A stretch of DNA of 64,000 nt, from NCBI GenBank assembly GCA_947379975.1, contig CANCPF010000007.1, forward strand, positions 8,964 to 72,963. The letters run 5' to 3'. Source of the DNA: Methylophilaceae bacterium (GTDB lineage Bacteria; Pseudomonadota; Gammaproteobacteria; Burkholderiales; Methylophilaceae). Position numbers and translations under genes: made by a program. Positions 16,677-26,689 of this stretch are shown here, piece after piece. How positions within the stretch are numbered: position 1 is the first letter of the stretch; each line of letters begins with the position of its first letter. The notes beneath the pieces were generated by a model that saw only the letters and a program-made list of their open reading frames with translations, was not told where the DNA came from and ran no database searches.

Positions 16677-18953
16677 CTAATCGACTGTAGCTAGCGCATC
16701 TGTGTTTGATAGCGTCTCGTCTGAGAAAATAAGTTTCACTTCATCTTTATCATCAATATCTACATGCACACTACCGCCGTTAGCGAGTCTGCCAAACAAT
16801 AATTCATCGGCCAAGGCTTTACGTATAGTGTCTTGAATTAAACGCGCCATCGGACGCGCACCCATTAATGGATCGAAGCCTTTTTTACCTAAGTATACTT
16901 TAAGCGCATCGCTAAAGGTCACTTCCACTTTTTTATCATGCAACTGGTCTTCTAGTTGAATCAAGAATTTATCGACCACGCGAATCAGAATATCTTGAGA
17001 AAGCGAGGCGAATGAGACAGTCGCGTCCAAGCGATTACGGAATTCAGGCGAGAACAAACGCTTGATGTCAGCCTGTTCATCACCAGCCTGTTTTGCATTG
17101 GTAAAGCCCATGCTGGCTTTAGATAAATTCTCAGCGCCGGCATTAGTCGTCATAATAATCGTCACGTTTCTAAAGTCCGCTTTGCGCCCGTTATTATCTG
17201 TCAGCGTGCCGTGATCCATCACTTGCAGCAAAATGTTGAAAATATCTGGGTGGGCTTTTTCAATTTCATCCAACAATAACACGCAGTATGGATGCTTGTT
17301 AATCGCCTCGGTCATCATGCCGCCTTGATCGAAACCTACGTAGCCGGGAGGTGCGCCAATTAAACGCGATACCGCGTGGCGTTCCATATATTCACTCATG
17401 TCGAAGCGAATTAATTCTATGCCCATAATGTAGGCTAATTGTTTAGCCACTTCAGTTTTACCAACGCCAGTAGGGCCACTAAATAAGAAACTGCCGATAG
17501 GCTTGTTGCCTTGACCTAAACCGCTACGGGCCATTTTGACCGCAGAGGCCAGTGTTTCAATCGCTTTGTCCTGACCAAACACGACCGCTTTTAAATCACG
17601 CTCTAAGGTTTTAAGTGCGCTTCTATCATCGCTAGAGATATTTTTGGGCGGAATGCGCGCGATTTTTGCAACAATGTCCTCAATCTCTTTATTGCCTATA
17701 GTTTTTTTCTGTTTCGATTTTGGCAATATACGTTGCGCAGCGCCAGCCTCATCAATCACGTCAATCGCTTTGTCTGGTAAGTGGCGGTCATTGATATATT
17801 TAGCCGACAACTCAGCAGCCGTAGTTAAAGCGCCAGCCGTATATTTAACGCCATGATGCCCTTCAAAGCGGGATTTCAAGCCTTTTAATATTTCAATGGT
17901 TTCAGCAACGGTTGGTTCAGCCACATCGATTTTTTGGAAGCGGCGTGCCAATGCATGATCTTTCTCAAATACGCTGCGGTATTCTTGGTAAGTCGTTGCG
18001 CCTATGCATTTGAGTGAGCCATTGGAAAGCGCCGGTTTCAGCAAGTTGCTGGCATCCAAAGTGCCGCCACTGGCAGAGCCAGCACCGATTAAAGTATGAA
18101 TCTCATCTATAAATAAAATGGCATCTGGATTTTCAGCCAGTTGCTTCATGACTGCTTTTAAGCGTTGCTCAAAGTCACCACGGTATTTAGTGCCAGCCAG
18201 CAATGCGCCCATATCTAGGGAGTAAACAATGGCATTGGCTAACACCTCTGGAATTTCTTTTTCAACAATTCGACGTGCTAAACCTTCAGCAATCGCAGTT
18301 TTACCCACGCCGGCTTCACCTACTAATAAAGGGTTATTTTTCCGGCGGCGGCAAAGTGTTTGCACTACGCGTTCTAGTTCTGGGCCGCGTCCAATCAAAG
18401 GATCTATTTTTCCGGATAAAACCTGAGCGTTTAAGTTGAGTGTGTAATTCTCCAGCGCGCCATTAGGGGCTGCCTCTACCTCAGCTTCTGCATCCGCCCC
18501 TTCTGGTTTAGCCGTTTCCCCAACCTTAGAAACACCATGAGAGATGAAGTTAACTACATCGAGACGCGTTACGCCTTGTTGCAGTAAATAGAACACTGCA
18601 TGTGAATCTTTTTCACCGAAAATGGCTACTAGCACATTAGCGCCTGTGACTTCTTTTTTGCCTGAAGATTGCACATGCAACATGGCGCGTTGAATCACGC
18701 GTTGAAAGCCAAGCGTGGGCTGCGTATCAACGTCATCTTGCCCCATTACGGTAGGCGTATGTTCTTCAATGTATTGATTCAGTTCATTGCGTAAAATGTC
18801 TAGCTTCGCACCGCAGGCACGCAACACTTCAGCGGCAGTCGGGTTGTCTATCATAGCGAGTAGCAAATGTTCAACCGTAATGAGCTCATGACGCTTTTGT
18901 CTAGCGTCCATAAAGGCCATGTGTAGACTAACTTCTAACTCTTGAGCGATCAT
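16677..18953 (-). CDS. clpA: ATP-dependent Clp protease ATP-binding subunit ClpA
   Basis: ClpA unfolds substrates for ClpP. The 758-residue protein has the N-domain repeats (1-145), the first AAA+ module with Walker A GEAGVGKT (about 213-220) and Walker B ILFIDEIHTL, and the second with GPTGVGKT (about 491-498) and VLLLDEIEKA. The length equals E. coli ClpA. It lies 43 bp after clpS, its adaptor, in one leftward unit. Confidence 0.97.
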   Translation of the reverse strand: MIAQELEVSLHMAFMDARQKRHELITVEHLLLAMIDNPTAAEVLRACGAKLDILRNELNQYIEEHTPTVMGQDDVDTQPTLGFQRVIQRAMLHVQSSGKKEVTGANVLVAIFGEKDSHAVFYLLQQGVTRLDVVNFISHGVSKVGETAKPEGADAEAEVEAAPNGALENYTLNLNAQVLSGKIDPLIGRGPELERVVQTLCRRRKNNPLLVGEAGVGKTAIAEGLARRIVEKEIPEVLANAIVYSLDMGALLAGTKYRGDFEQRLKAVMKQLAENPDAILFIDEIHTLIGAGSASGGTLDASNLLKPALSNGSLKCIGATTYQEYRSVFEKDHALARRFQKIDVAEPTVAETIEILKGLKSRFEGHHGVKYTAGALTTAAELSAKYINDRHLPDKAIDVIDEAGAAQRILPKSKQKKTIGNKEIEDIVAKIARIPPKNISSDDRSALKTLERDLKAVVFGQDKAIETLASAVKMARSGLGQGNKPIGSFLFSGPTGVGKTEVAKQLAYIMGIELIRFDMSEYMERHAVSRLIGAPPGYVGFDQGGMMTEAINKHPYCVLLLDEIEKAHPDIFNILLQVMDHGTLTDNNGRKADFRNVTIIMTTNAGAENLSKASMGFTNAKQAGDEQADIKRLFSPEFRNRLDATVSFASLSQDILIRVVDKFLIQLEDQLHDKKVEVTFSDALKVYLGKKGFDPLMGARPMARLIQDTIRKALADELLFGRLANGGSVHVDIDDKDEVKLIFSDETLSNTDALATVD

Positions 18954-18996
18954 TTTTTACCTTACCTTCAATATTGTGCGTGTGCTCGAATATTCT

Positions 18997-19308
18997 CTAA
19001 GCGGGATCAACTACGCATTGCAAAGGATGTTGCAACTCATTGGCATAGTTAAGTACCTGATTCATTTTCGTTTCTGCGATGTCCTGTGAATATATACCGC
19101 AGACACCAACGCCCTCAGTGTGTACTTTGAGCATAATTTGCGTCGCTTGTTCACGGCTTTTATTAAAAAATCTTTCGATACACTCCACCACGAATTCCAT
19201 GGGCGTGTAATCGTCATTTAATAGCATTACCTTAAACATGGGGGGCAACTTTGGTTTTGCAACTTCAGGTTTAAGTGCGGTGTTGTTTTCAAAAGGTGAA
19301 TGAGCCAT
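18997..19308 (-). CDS. clpS: ClpS adaptor protein
   Basis: ClpS (103 residues) delivers N-degron substrates to ClpAP. The conserved core PPMFKVMLLNDDYTPMEFVV (about residues 22-41) forms the N-degron pocket with Asn-Asp-Asp, followed by the HTEGVGVCGIYSQDIAETK segment. It precedes clpA in the usual order. Confidence 0.97.
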   Translation of the reverse strand: MAHSPFENNTALKPEVAKPKLPPMFKVMLLNDDYTPMEFVVECIERFFNKSREQATQIMLKVHTEGVGVCGIYSQDIAETKMNQVLNYANELQHPLQCVVDPA

Positions 19309-19382
19309 ATTGGGTTCTATTTTGGACCAAGCTGTAAAAAATTCAAGCCCAATTTGGGTAGGGCTATATAAATTTTATGAAA

Positions 19383-20654
19383 TTAAGGAAATATTTTGAC
19401 GACTTTAACGATGCGGTCTTGAGTTTGAACAATTTCAATTGTATGAGTTCCAATTCTAAAGCAAGTGCTAGCTTCTGGAATATCTTCAAAGTGCTCAAGA
19501 ATTAGGCCGTTCAAGGTGCGCGGGCCATTAAGCGGCAGGCTAAGACTTAATTTCTTATTCAAATCACGTAAGGTGCTACTGCCATCCACCAGCCAGCTAC
19601 CATCGGCCTCTTTGCGATAACTACCAATACGTGATGGGGATTGGGTTGTGAAGTCGCCAATCACTTCTTCTAAAATATCTTCCAAGGTGACTAGGCCTTT
19701 AAACTCGCCGTATTCATCAACCACCAAAGCGACACGCTGCTGATTTTCTTGAAACTGTTGTATTTGTGTGTATAGCGGCGTGCCAGACGGTATGAAGTAC
19801 GGTTCTGCAATCACTTCGCGTAAGGCATCTTTATCAATATTGCTTTTTTGGTGATGTGAGCGTAGCAGCGACATCACTTTCCTCAGATGTAATATGCCGA
19901 TAATTTCTTCGTTATCACCTTGGCGCACAGGTAAGCGCGTGTGTTGGCTATTGGCAATCTGCTGCAATATATCTTCCAGCGCCGCGTCAAGATCTATCGT
20001 TTCAACCAGCGTGTGTGCGGTCATTACGTCGTCGACGGTAATGGTTTCTAAGTCAAATAAATTCAGTAAAATAGATCGGTGTTTTTTGGGGATAAAATGC
20101 CCAGCGTCAGTCACAATGCTGCGTAATTCCTCTGTGGTGACTGCTTGTAAAGTTTCTTCAAAATTGACTTTAAGGCCTAATACTTTTACGAAGCCTTTAA
20201 CAAAGAGATTAACAAATGAAACGATAGGATTAAACAGCCATAGCAATGGGTAAAGCAAATAGCTGCAGGCAAAGCCTAGTTTTTCTGGATAAGCGGCAGC
20301 AATGACTTTAGGCGAAATTTCGCTAAATACTAGAATAGCGAAGGTGACCGCAAGTGAGCCTATCATCAATACATATTTACCTTCACCAAAGAAGTATTCG
20401 CTAATGAACACTTCTAAGGCGGAAGCGCCAACAATACAAAGAGTATTCCCTAGCAGGATAACGCCCAGCAACTTGTCAGTTTTGGATAATAAAATACTGG
20501 CTAATTTAGCGCCTCGATGGCCATGCTTAGCCAAATGTTTCATCCGATAACGGTTGAGCGACATCAGGCTGGTTTCGGCCATAGAGAAAAATGCAGAAAA
20601 CAGTAACAGTATGGCTAGTATGCCTAACTGCCAGTGGATGGGAATATTATCCAA
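19383..20654 (-). CDS. HlyC/CorC (CNNM/PaeA) family transporter
   Basis: This 423-residue protein has an N-terminal DUF21/CNNM membrane domain (about residues 1-185), a pair of CBS domains (about 200-325, including VDEYGEFKGLVTLEDILEEVIGD) and a C-terminal CorC_HlyC domain. The family moves divalent cations or polyamines. The likely start is TTG at 20654: the next residues DNIPIHWQLGILAILLLFSAFFS align with the typical N-terminus, while the nearby ATG is out of frame. No strong Shine-Dalgarno is seen. Confidence 0.85.
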   Translation of the reverse strand: MDNIPIHWQLGILAILLLFSAFFSMAETSLMSLNRYRMKHLAKHGHRGAKLASILLSKTDKLLGVILLGNTLCIVGASALEVFISEYFFGEGKYVLMIGSLAVTFAILVFSEISPKVIAAAYPEKLGFACSYLLYPLLWLFNPIVSFVNLFVKGFVKVLGLKVNFEETLQAVTTEELRSIVTDAGHFIPKKHRSILLNLFDLETITVDDVMTAHTLVETIDLDAALEDILQQIANSQHTRLPVRQGDNEEIIGILHLRKVMSLLRSHHQKSNIDKDALREVIAEPYFIPSGTPLYTQIQQFQENQQRVALVVDEYGEFKGLVTLEDILEEVIGDFTTQSPSRIGSYRKEADGSWLVDGSSTLRDLNKKLSLSLPLNGPRTLNGLILEHFEDIPEASTCFRIGTHTIEIVQTQDRIVKVVKIFP

Positions 20655-20710
20655 AGAAGTTCATTTTTTTAAAGGTGAAATGTGAGTGTATACGTGAGGG
20701 CACCCATAAA

Positions 20711-20740
20711 TCAAGTGTGCATTATATTTTGCACACTTGA
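20711..20740 (-). terminator. Terminator of the yajC-secDF unit
   Basis: TCAAGTGTGCA (20711-20721) and TGCACACTTGA (20730-20740) form a perfect 11-bp stem around an 8-nt loop, 53 bp after the secF stop on the minus strand. A strong T run is lacking. Confidence 0.7.
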
Positions 20741-20792
20741 GATATTGGTGACTGATGCTTATTGCCGATGAATAAGCTTGTACTGCTAGAAG

Positions 20793-21764
20793 TTAGGCGA
20801 AGTCTGACGGGTGTGGTTCTGCCACTTCAACTTCAACTTTTTTGGCGCTATCTTTCTTTTCAACATCACCTATTAAGTTAGCGCGATTAACGCCTAACCA
20901 CATGGCAATTGGGCAAGCGACCAATACTGATGAGTAAATGCCGAACAAAATGCCGATGGTTAGTGCCAGGGCAAAGTTGTGTAACACTTCGCCACCAAAT
21001 AACAGCATTGAACCAACCATAGTCTGTGTCATGGTGTGGGTAATGATGGTGCGAGACATCGTGCGTGTAATGGCGTTATCTATTACTTGCACAACACTGG
21101 CTTTACGCATTTTTCTGAAGTTCTCGCGTACTCGGTCAAATACCACTACAGATTCGTTTACCGAGTAGCCTAATACCGCCAAAATCGCGGCAAGTACTGT
21201 CAGGTTGAATTCCCACTGAAAAAAGGCGAAAAAGCCTAAAATAATCACCACGTCATGCATGTTGGCGACAATTGCGGCAATCGCGAAACGCCACTCAAAA
21301 CGAAGCCACAGATATAAAACGATGCCTAAACTCACAAAGAATAGCGCTAAACCACCATTCTCATAAAGCTCATCGCCGACTTGTGCGCCTACGGCCTCTA
21401 CACGGCGAATTTCAGCTTTTGGATCTGCTACCACTAAAGCGGTTTTAACTTGCTCTGAAAGTTGCGAAACGGATAAGCCTGTTTTGACAGGTAAACGAAT
21501 TAACACATCACGGCTAGAGCCAAAGTTCTGCACGGTCGCTTCTTTTAAACCTATGCTATCTACCGCTTTACGCACGCTGTCTAAATTAGCGGCTTGCGGG
21601 TAGTTCACTTCCATGACGGTGCCGCCAGTAAAGTCGACACCAAAGTTTAGGCCGCGTGTGGCTAAAAATATAATTGCCAGTATAAAGGTGATTAATGAGA
21701 TGGACGTTGTTAAACGGCCATAACTCATAAAGGGAATATCATTTTTAATTCTAAATAATTCCAT
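20793..21764 (-). CDS. secF: Protein translocase subunit SecF
   Basis: SecF (323 residues) has six transmembrane helices and a periplasmic domain; with SecD it uses the proton motive force to finish protein export. Visible motifs are GVDFTGGTVMEV (about residues 42-53) and the GYSVNESVVVFDRVRENFRK stretch after helix 4. Its order after secD and yajC is canonical; 100 bp separate it from secD. Confidence 0.97.
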   Translation of the reverse strand: MELFRIKNDIPFMSYGRLTTSISLITFILAIIFLATRGLNFGVDFTGGTVMEVNYPQAANLDSVRKAVDSIGLKEATVQNFGSSRDVLIRLPVKTGLSVSQLSEQVKTALVVADPKAEIRRVEAVGAQVGDELYENGGLALFFVSLGIVLYLWLRFEWRFAIAAIVANMHDVVIILGFFAFFQWEFNLTVLAAILAVLGYSVNESVVVFDRVRENFRKMRKASVVQVIDNAITRTMSRTIITHTMTQTMVGSMLLFGGEVLHNFALALTIGILFGIYSSVLVACPIAMWLGVNRANLIGDVEKKDSAKKVEVEVAEPHPSDFA

Positions 21765-21864
21765 GATGTGTACTCAAATATTCTAAATAATGTGTGTTGG
21801 GCTAAGTGCTTAAAGTTGACTTTTAAAGTCTAGATATTTAAACCTAGTTTCTTAAACCTAGCTA

Positions 21865-23718
21865 CTAAAGGTTGTCAGCTTTGTAAATTTGGCCAATGGA
21901 TAATTTGTTCACTTTACGGCGATAACCATAAATCAAGTTTACAAAAGCGCGTGAGACTAAAACTGCACTAAACATTGAAGTTAAAATGCCAAGCACATGT
22001 ACCACTGCAAAGCCTTTGATAGGGCCTGTACCAAACATGAATAGCGCTAAACCAGCGATTAGCGTAGTCACGTTCGAGTCTAAAATAGTATCCCAAGCTC
22101 TATCGTAACCAGCATGAATACTGGCTTGTGGCGTATTGCCATTGCGCAGTTCTTCACGCACGCGCTCGTTAATCAACACGTTGGCATCAATCGCCATGCC
22201 TAGGGCTAGCGCAATCGCAGCTAATCCTGGTAAGGTTAAAGTAGCTTGCAGCATAGATAAAATCGCTACCAATAATAATAGATTAATTGCCAACGCTGCC
22301 ACTGAAACCACACCAAAAGCCATGTAGTAAATCATCATCATGACCGCAATGGCCAAAAAGCCCCATAAGGTTGAATGCATGCCGCGGTTGATGTTGTCTT
22401 GTCCCATACTTGGGCCAACGGTACGCTCTTCAATAATATCCATTGGTGCTGCAAGTGCGCCGGCGCGGAGTAATAGTGAAATGTCGGTTGCTTCTTGCGT
22501 GTTTGCCATGCCGGTGATTTGTACGCGGCCGCCACCAATTTCACCATTAATCACAGGTGCTGTGACGACTTCGGTGCTGCCTTTTTCAATCAGCAGAATG
22601 GCCATTCTCTTACCCACGTTTTCTCGTGTTACTTGTTGAAAAATACGAGCGCCACGACCATCTAAGGTCACGTTTACCGTAGAGCGACCAGATTGGCCAT
22701 CTACGCCAGGGCCGGCATCAGTAATATAATCACCGGTTAGCACTACATTCTTTTTGACTAAAATTGGACGACCTTCACGGTCTTTATAGACTTCATCGCC
22801 CATAGGCGCTTGGCCTTTTAAGGCATTTTCCATCGTCACTGAGTCGGTTTTTTCTTCATCAACCATGCGAATTTCAAGCGTTGCAGTGCGGCCAATAATC
22901 TCTTTAGCTTTAGCTGTGTCTTGTACGCCTGGTAATTGCACTACAACTCGGTCTACGCCTTGTTGTTGAATGATAGGTTCAGCAACGCCGAGCTCATTGA
23001 TACGGTTATGCAGCGTTTGAATGTTTTGCTTGATAGCGAAGTCTTGAATATGCTTTTGTTCCACTAAGCTCAGTGATGCTTTAAGAATTTTTTCTTCACC
23101 ATCAGTAGATTCTGTTAGTGTTAAATTAGGATATTCTTTAGTGATGATTGCGCGCGCTTTGCCTAATTCAGCATCGCTATTAAAACGCACTTGTACTACT
23201 TCGCCTTCACGCGTAACACCCACATAAGAAATACGCTCTTTACGTAGCGCACTTCTAAAATCACCAACAAATCGCTCAGCCGCTTTGCTTAGTGCGGCTT
23301 TCATGTCTACTTGCATTAAAAAGTGCACGCCACCACGTAAATCCAAACCTAGGTACATTGGTTTTGCACCTAAGCTACGCAACCACTCTGGTGAACGAGA
23401 AAGCAAGTTTAGCGCAACGGTATAATCGCTACCTAGACCAGCTTGCAAAACGTCTTTAGCCTTGATTTGCGTATCTGTGCTTGCAAAGCGAGCTTTAACG
23501 CCGCGCGCATCAATATAAACGCCATCGTATTGAATATTTTCTTGTTTAAAAATCGCCTCAACTTTACTTAATAGTGCTGAATCAAGTTTAGTTGTGCTTT
23601 TTGCCGGGGTGATTTGCACCGCAGGCGATTCACCAAAAAAGTTAGGTATGGTGTAAATGAAGCCAATCAAAATCATGATGGCAACAAGAATGTTCTTCCA
23701 CATTGGATAGCGGTTCAT
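21865..23718 (-). CDS. secD: Protein translocase subunit SecD
   Basis: SecD (617 residues) has the N-terminal helix, the large periplasmic P1 region with LGLDLRGGVHFLMQVD (about residues 122-137), and the C-terminal six-helix domain with the conserved GMAIDANVLINERVREE. The length matches E. coli SecD (615). It follows yajC and precedes secF in the same direction. Confidence 0.98.
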   Translation of the reverse strand: MNRYPMWKNILVAIMILIGFIYTIPNFFGESPAVQITPAKSTTKLDSALLSKVEAIFKQENIQYDGVYIDARGVKARFASTDTQIKAKDVLQAGLGSDYTVALNLLSRSPEWLRSLGAKPMYLGLDLRGGVHFLMQVDMKAALSKAAERFVGDFRSALRKERISYVGVTREGEVVQVRFNSDAELGKARAIITKEYPNLTLTESTDGEEKILKASLSLVEQKHIQDFAIKQNIQTLHNRINELGVAEPIIQQQGVDRVVVQLPGVQDTAKAKEIIGRTATLEIRMVDEEKTDSVTMENALKGQAPMGDEVYKDREGRPILVKKNVVLTGDYITDAGPGVDGQSGRSTVNVTLDGRGARIFQQVTRENVGKRMAILLIEKGSTEVVTAPVINGEIGGGRVQITGMANTQEATDISLLLRAGALAAPMDIIEERTVGPSMGQDNINRGMHSTLWGFLAIAVMMMIYYMAFGVVSVAALAINLLLLVAILSMLQATLTLPGLAAIALALGMAIDANVLINERVREELRNGNTPQASIHAGYDRAWDTILDSNVTTLIAGLALFMFGTGPIKGFAVVHVLGILTSMFSAVLVSRAFVNLIYGYRRKVNKLSIGQIYKADNL

Positions 23719-23801
23719 AGTGAGGCTCTAGTCAATAACAGTCTGTAAATTAAATAACAGGGTATAGATTAATAATGGGTAAAATTTTATAGCATAAATG
23801 A

Positions 23802-24119
23802 CTAAATGCTTTTAATCGTACCTTTTGGTAACGCGCTTTGAATCGCTTGTTTTTGCACGGTAATTTCGGTATTTGCGGCAATTTCAATGCTGACAAAAGT
23901 ATCACTTACTTTAGTGACTTTACCAACAATGCCACCGCTGGTTACAACTTCATCGCCTTTTTGCAAAGCTGCAATCATATTGCGTTGTTCTTTTGCTTGT
24001 TTCATTTGTGGACGAATAATCATGAAGAAAAATAATACAAATATCACAACAAGCGGTAAAAAGCTCATTAAGTCTGTGGCCGATGAAGCAGATGCTGCGT
24101 ACGCGTTTGAGATAAACAT
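23802..24119 (-). CDS. yajC: Preprotein translocase subunit YajC
   Basis: This 105-residue protein has one membrane helix (LPLVVIFVLFFFMIIRPQMK, about 22-41) followed by the YajC domain (KGDEVVTSGGIVGKVTKV). It binds the SecDF complex. It lies between tgt and secD, the common tgt-yajC-secD-secF order. Confidence 0.97.
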   Translation of the reverse strand: MFISNAYAASASSATDLMSFLPLVVIFVLFFFMIIRPQMKQAKEQRNMIAALQKGDEVVTSGGIVGKVTKVSDTFVSIEIAANTEITVQKQAIQSALPKGTIKSI

Positions 24120-24186
24120 GAGATTGCCTTCTTAATAAAAATAGGTTGCGATTAAAGTACTTGACTACAGAATATACAAAATAGTG

Positions 24187-25353
24187 CTAAAAATCAGCTT
24201 CGGATTTTAGCACAGACTCTAAATTTGTTGCAGACAACTCGGGTTTGCTTAAGCTAGCACGCTTGGCAGCAAATTCTGTTTTAAATGCTTCAAAATTACC
24301 AGACTCAATCGCGCCGCGCATGCCAGCCATTAGTACTTGATAATAATGCAGGTTATGAATGGTGTTTAAGCGTGAGCCAAGAATTTCACCTAGTTTATGC
24401 AAATGGTGTAAATAAGCACGGCTGAAATTTTGGCAAGTGTAGCAACTGCAGTCAGCATCTAGAGGATTAATATCGGTTTTGTAGGAGGCATTTTTGATTT
24501 TAATATCGCCGTGCTGGGTAAATAGCCAGCCGTTGCGCGCATTGCGCGTAGGCATCACGCAATCGAACATGTCGATACCTTGGCTGACAGCCGCCACTAA
24601 ATCTTCTGGCGTACCGACGCCCATTAAATAGCGTGGTTTATTGACTGGCATTTTTGGCGCAGTGTGAGCCAATATGCGCAACATATCTTCTTTAGGCTCG
24701 CCTACCGATAAACCGCCAATGGCATAACCATCAAAATCAATATCGGTTAAACCTTTTAATGAAACGTCGCGCAAATCTTCGTACATGCCGCCTTGAATAA
24801 TGCCAAATAGCGCATTTTCATTGCCAGCATGTGCATCTTTACTGCGGCGTGCCCAGCGTAATGATAGCTGCATCGAATCATTCGCTTCTTTTGTTGTGGC
24901 TGGGTAGGGCGTGCATTCGTCAAAAATCATCACGATGTCAGAATTCAATACTTTTTGAATACGCATGGATTCTTCTGGCGTTAAAAAGCAACTGTCGCCA
25001 TTAATCGGCGAGCGAAACTTCACGCCTTCTTCAGAGATTTTTCGTAAGGCGCCTAAGCTCCATACTTGAAAGCCGCCGGAATCTGTCAATATTGGGCCAT
25101 CCCAACCCATAAACTGATGTAAGCCGCCATGCGCTGCAATAACTTCTAGCCCTGGACGTAGCCATAAATGGAAGGTGTTACCTAATACGATGTGCGCATC
25201 AATTTCTTTTAAATCTAAAGGCGACATGGCTTTTACCGTGCCATAAGTACCTACTGGCATAAATGCCGGTGTTTGTACTTCACCATGCTTAAGTTTTAAG
25301 GTGCCGCGACGGGCAAGACCATCTTGTTTGTGTAGTGTAAATTGCATATTCAT
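24187..25353 (-). CDS. tgt: tRNA-guanine transglycosylase
   Basis: Tgt inserts preQ1 at the wobble position of GUN-anticodon tRNAs on the way to queuosine. The 388-residue protein has LTDSGGFQVWSLG with the general-base Asp, FDCVMPTRNARNG with the nucleophile Asp, and the zinc site CSCYTCQNFSRAYLHHL. The ATG at 25353 has an in-frame ATG two codons later. The usual upstream partner queA is absent; instead an IS200/IS605 element lies 70 bp upstream. Confidence 0.97.
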   Translation of the reverse strand: MNMQFTLHKQDGLARRGTLKLKHGEVQTPAFMPVGTYGTVKAMSPLDLKEIDAHIVLGNTFHLWLRPGLEVIAAHGGLHQFMGWDGPILTDSGGFQVWSLGALRKISEEGVKFRSPINGDSCFLTPEESMRIQKVLNSDIVMIFDECTPYPATTKEANDSMQLSLRWARRSKDAHAGNENALFGIIQGGMYEDLRDVSLKGLTDIDFDGYAIGGLSVGEPKEDMLRILAHTAPKMPVNKPRYLMGVGTPEDLVAAVSQGIDMFDCVMPTRNARNGWLFTQHGDIKIKNASYKTDINPLDADCSCYTCQNFSRAYLHHLHKLGEILGSRLNTIHNLHYYQVLMAGMRGAIESGNFEAFKTEFAAKRASLSKPELSATNLESVLKSEADF

Positions 25354-25429
25354 GAATTTTATTAATATTGCGCGATATTAACACATCGCTCTAATTCTTC
25401 CTGATGGCATATCACTTTGTTGACATCCT

Positions 25430-25449
25430 CCCCGCCCTAAAGAGCGGGG
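25430..25449 (-). repeat. Subterminal hairpin at the tnpB end of the IS605 element
   Basis: CCCCGC (25430-25435) pairs with GCGGGG (25444-25449) around an 8-nt loop CCTAAAGA; T29/A50 extends it. The tnpB stop (25437-25439) lies within the hairpin. In related elements this end is recognised by TnpA and forms the 3' part of the omega RNA that guides TnpB. Confidence 0.8.
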
Positions 25450-26669
25450 ATTCCTACGGGGTCACGCGATGACTTGCGGATACCTTCGGAGGGTTCGTGC
25501 TTCATAGTGCGGTCTTGTTGCACCATCACTCCACACGCTAATACGGCATGCCCTGCCGCTAATATATTGATTGCACCGACTAAATCAGCATTTTCAGCAT
25601 AGCCACATTCAACACATTCAAACTTCGCTTGTGTTTGGCGGTTATCGGCTGAAATATGCTTACAACACGGGCAAGTGCGGCTGGTGTTGCGCGGATTGAC
25701 CGCTATCACACCGCCGCCTGCCCATGCTTGTTTGTATTCAAGTTGTCGCCTGAACTCAAACCAGCCTTGGTCTAGGATAGAGCGATTCAAGCCTGATTTA
25801 GCCTTGACGTTCCGCCCCTTGGATTCAACCGAGCCTTTAGCACTCTTGCTCATATTACTAATCTGCAAATTTTCTATCACTATCATGGCGTGGTTTTGGC
25901 TAATGGTAGATGTCGTTTTATGCAGGTAGTCTTTCCTGATATTCGCAATGGTGCTGTGGAGTTGGGTGATTTTGCCTTTCTGCTTTTTCCAATTACGGCT
26001 GAATTTAACCTTACTGCTTAAAGCGCGTTGATAACGCGCCAGCCTTGATTGCTTTTGTTTGAAGCTATTCACCGCTTCAAATACTTGCCCATTACTTAAT
26101 GTAGCAAATCTTGCAATGCCTACGTCCACACCAACAATGCTGGTTGCGGTGTGCTCTGTTTGCTCAACTTCACGCTCGGTTTGGATACTCGCGTACCACT
26201 TGCCACCTTTTTGCGAGACAGTGATGTTTTTCGCTACGCCCATCATTTCACGGCTGTTGCGATAGCGTAGCCAGCCAAGCTTGGGCAGAAATATCCGATT
26301 GTTGTGTTGTTCGAGCTTGAAGCCTTGTGGGAATCTAAAACTATCACTCATGCCTTTCTTTTTGAACTTTGGAAAGTCAGCGCGTTTGGCAAAGAAATTC
26401 CTAAAACTGGATTCTAGGTTTTTAAGGGCTTGTTGTAGGGTTTGGCTAGGAGCATCTTTTAGCCAAGCAAGCTCACCTTTCCAAAGAGGCAGAAGATTGG
26501 CAATTTTAGTGAAGCCAAACTTGAAGGTATTATCTGCTTGGTATTGTGCGTTTTGCCATGCCAAAGCCTTGTTATAGACCACGCGGCAACAGCCCGCGTA
26601 TTGACGCATGGCACGGGTTTGTTCACCGTCAGGCATCAATTCAAACTTATAGGCTTGCAAGCGTTTCAT
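25437..26669 (-). CDS. tnpB: TnpB RNA-guided nuclease of IS605 type
   Basis: The 410-residue protein has an N-terminal helix-turn-helix/wedge region, a RuvC domain with GVDVGIARFATLSNG (Asp), VIENLQISNM (Glu) and ADLVGAIN (Asp), and the zinc ribbon CPCCKHISADNR...CVECGY between the second and third. All three catalytic acids are present, so it should be active. Relatives cut DNA guided by an RNA made from the element end and keep the transposon in place after excision. The gene is divergent from tnpA. Confidence 0.95.
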   Translation of the reverse strand: MKRLQAYKFELMPDGEQTRAMRQYAGCCRVVYNKALAWQNAQYQADNTFKFGFTKIANLLPLWKGELAWLKDAPSQTLQQALKNLESSFRNFFAKRADFPKFKKKGMSDSFRFPQGFKLEQHNNRIFLPKLGWLRYRNSREMMGVAKNITVSQKGGKWYASIQTEREVEQTEHTATSIVGVDVGIARFATLSNGQVFEAVNSFKQKQSRLARYQRALSSKVKFSRNWKKQKGKITQLHSTIANIRKDYLHKTTSTISQNHAMIVIENLQISNMSKSAKGSVESKGRNVKAKSGLNRSILDQGWFEFRRQLEYKQAWAGGGVIAVNPRNTSRTCPCCKHISADNRQTQAKFECVECGYAENADLVGAINILAAGHAVLACGVMVQQDRTMKHEPSEGIRKSSRDPVGIPAL

Positions 26670-26689
26670 GCTTCTATTATACTTGGTCT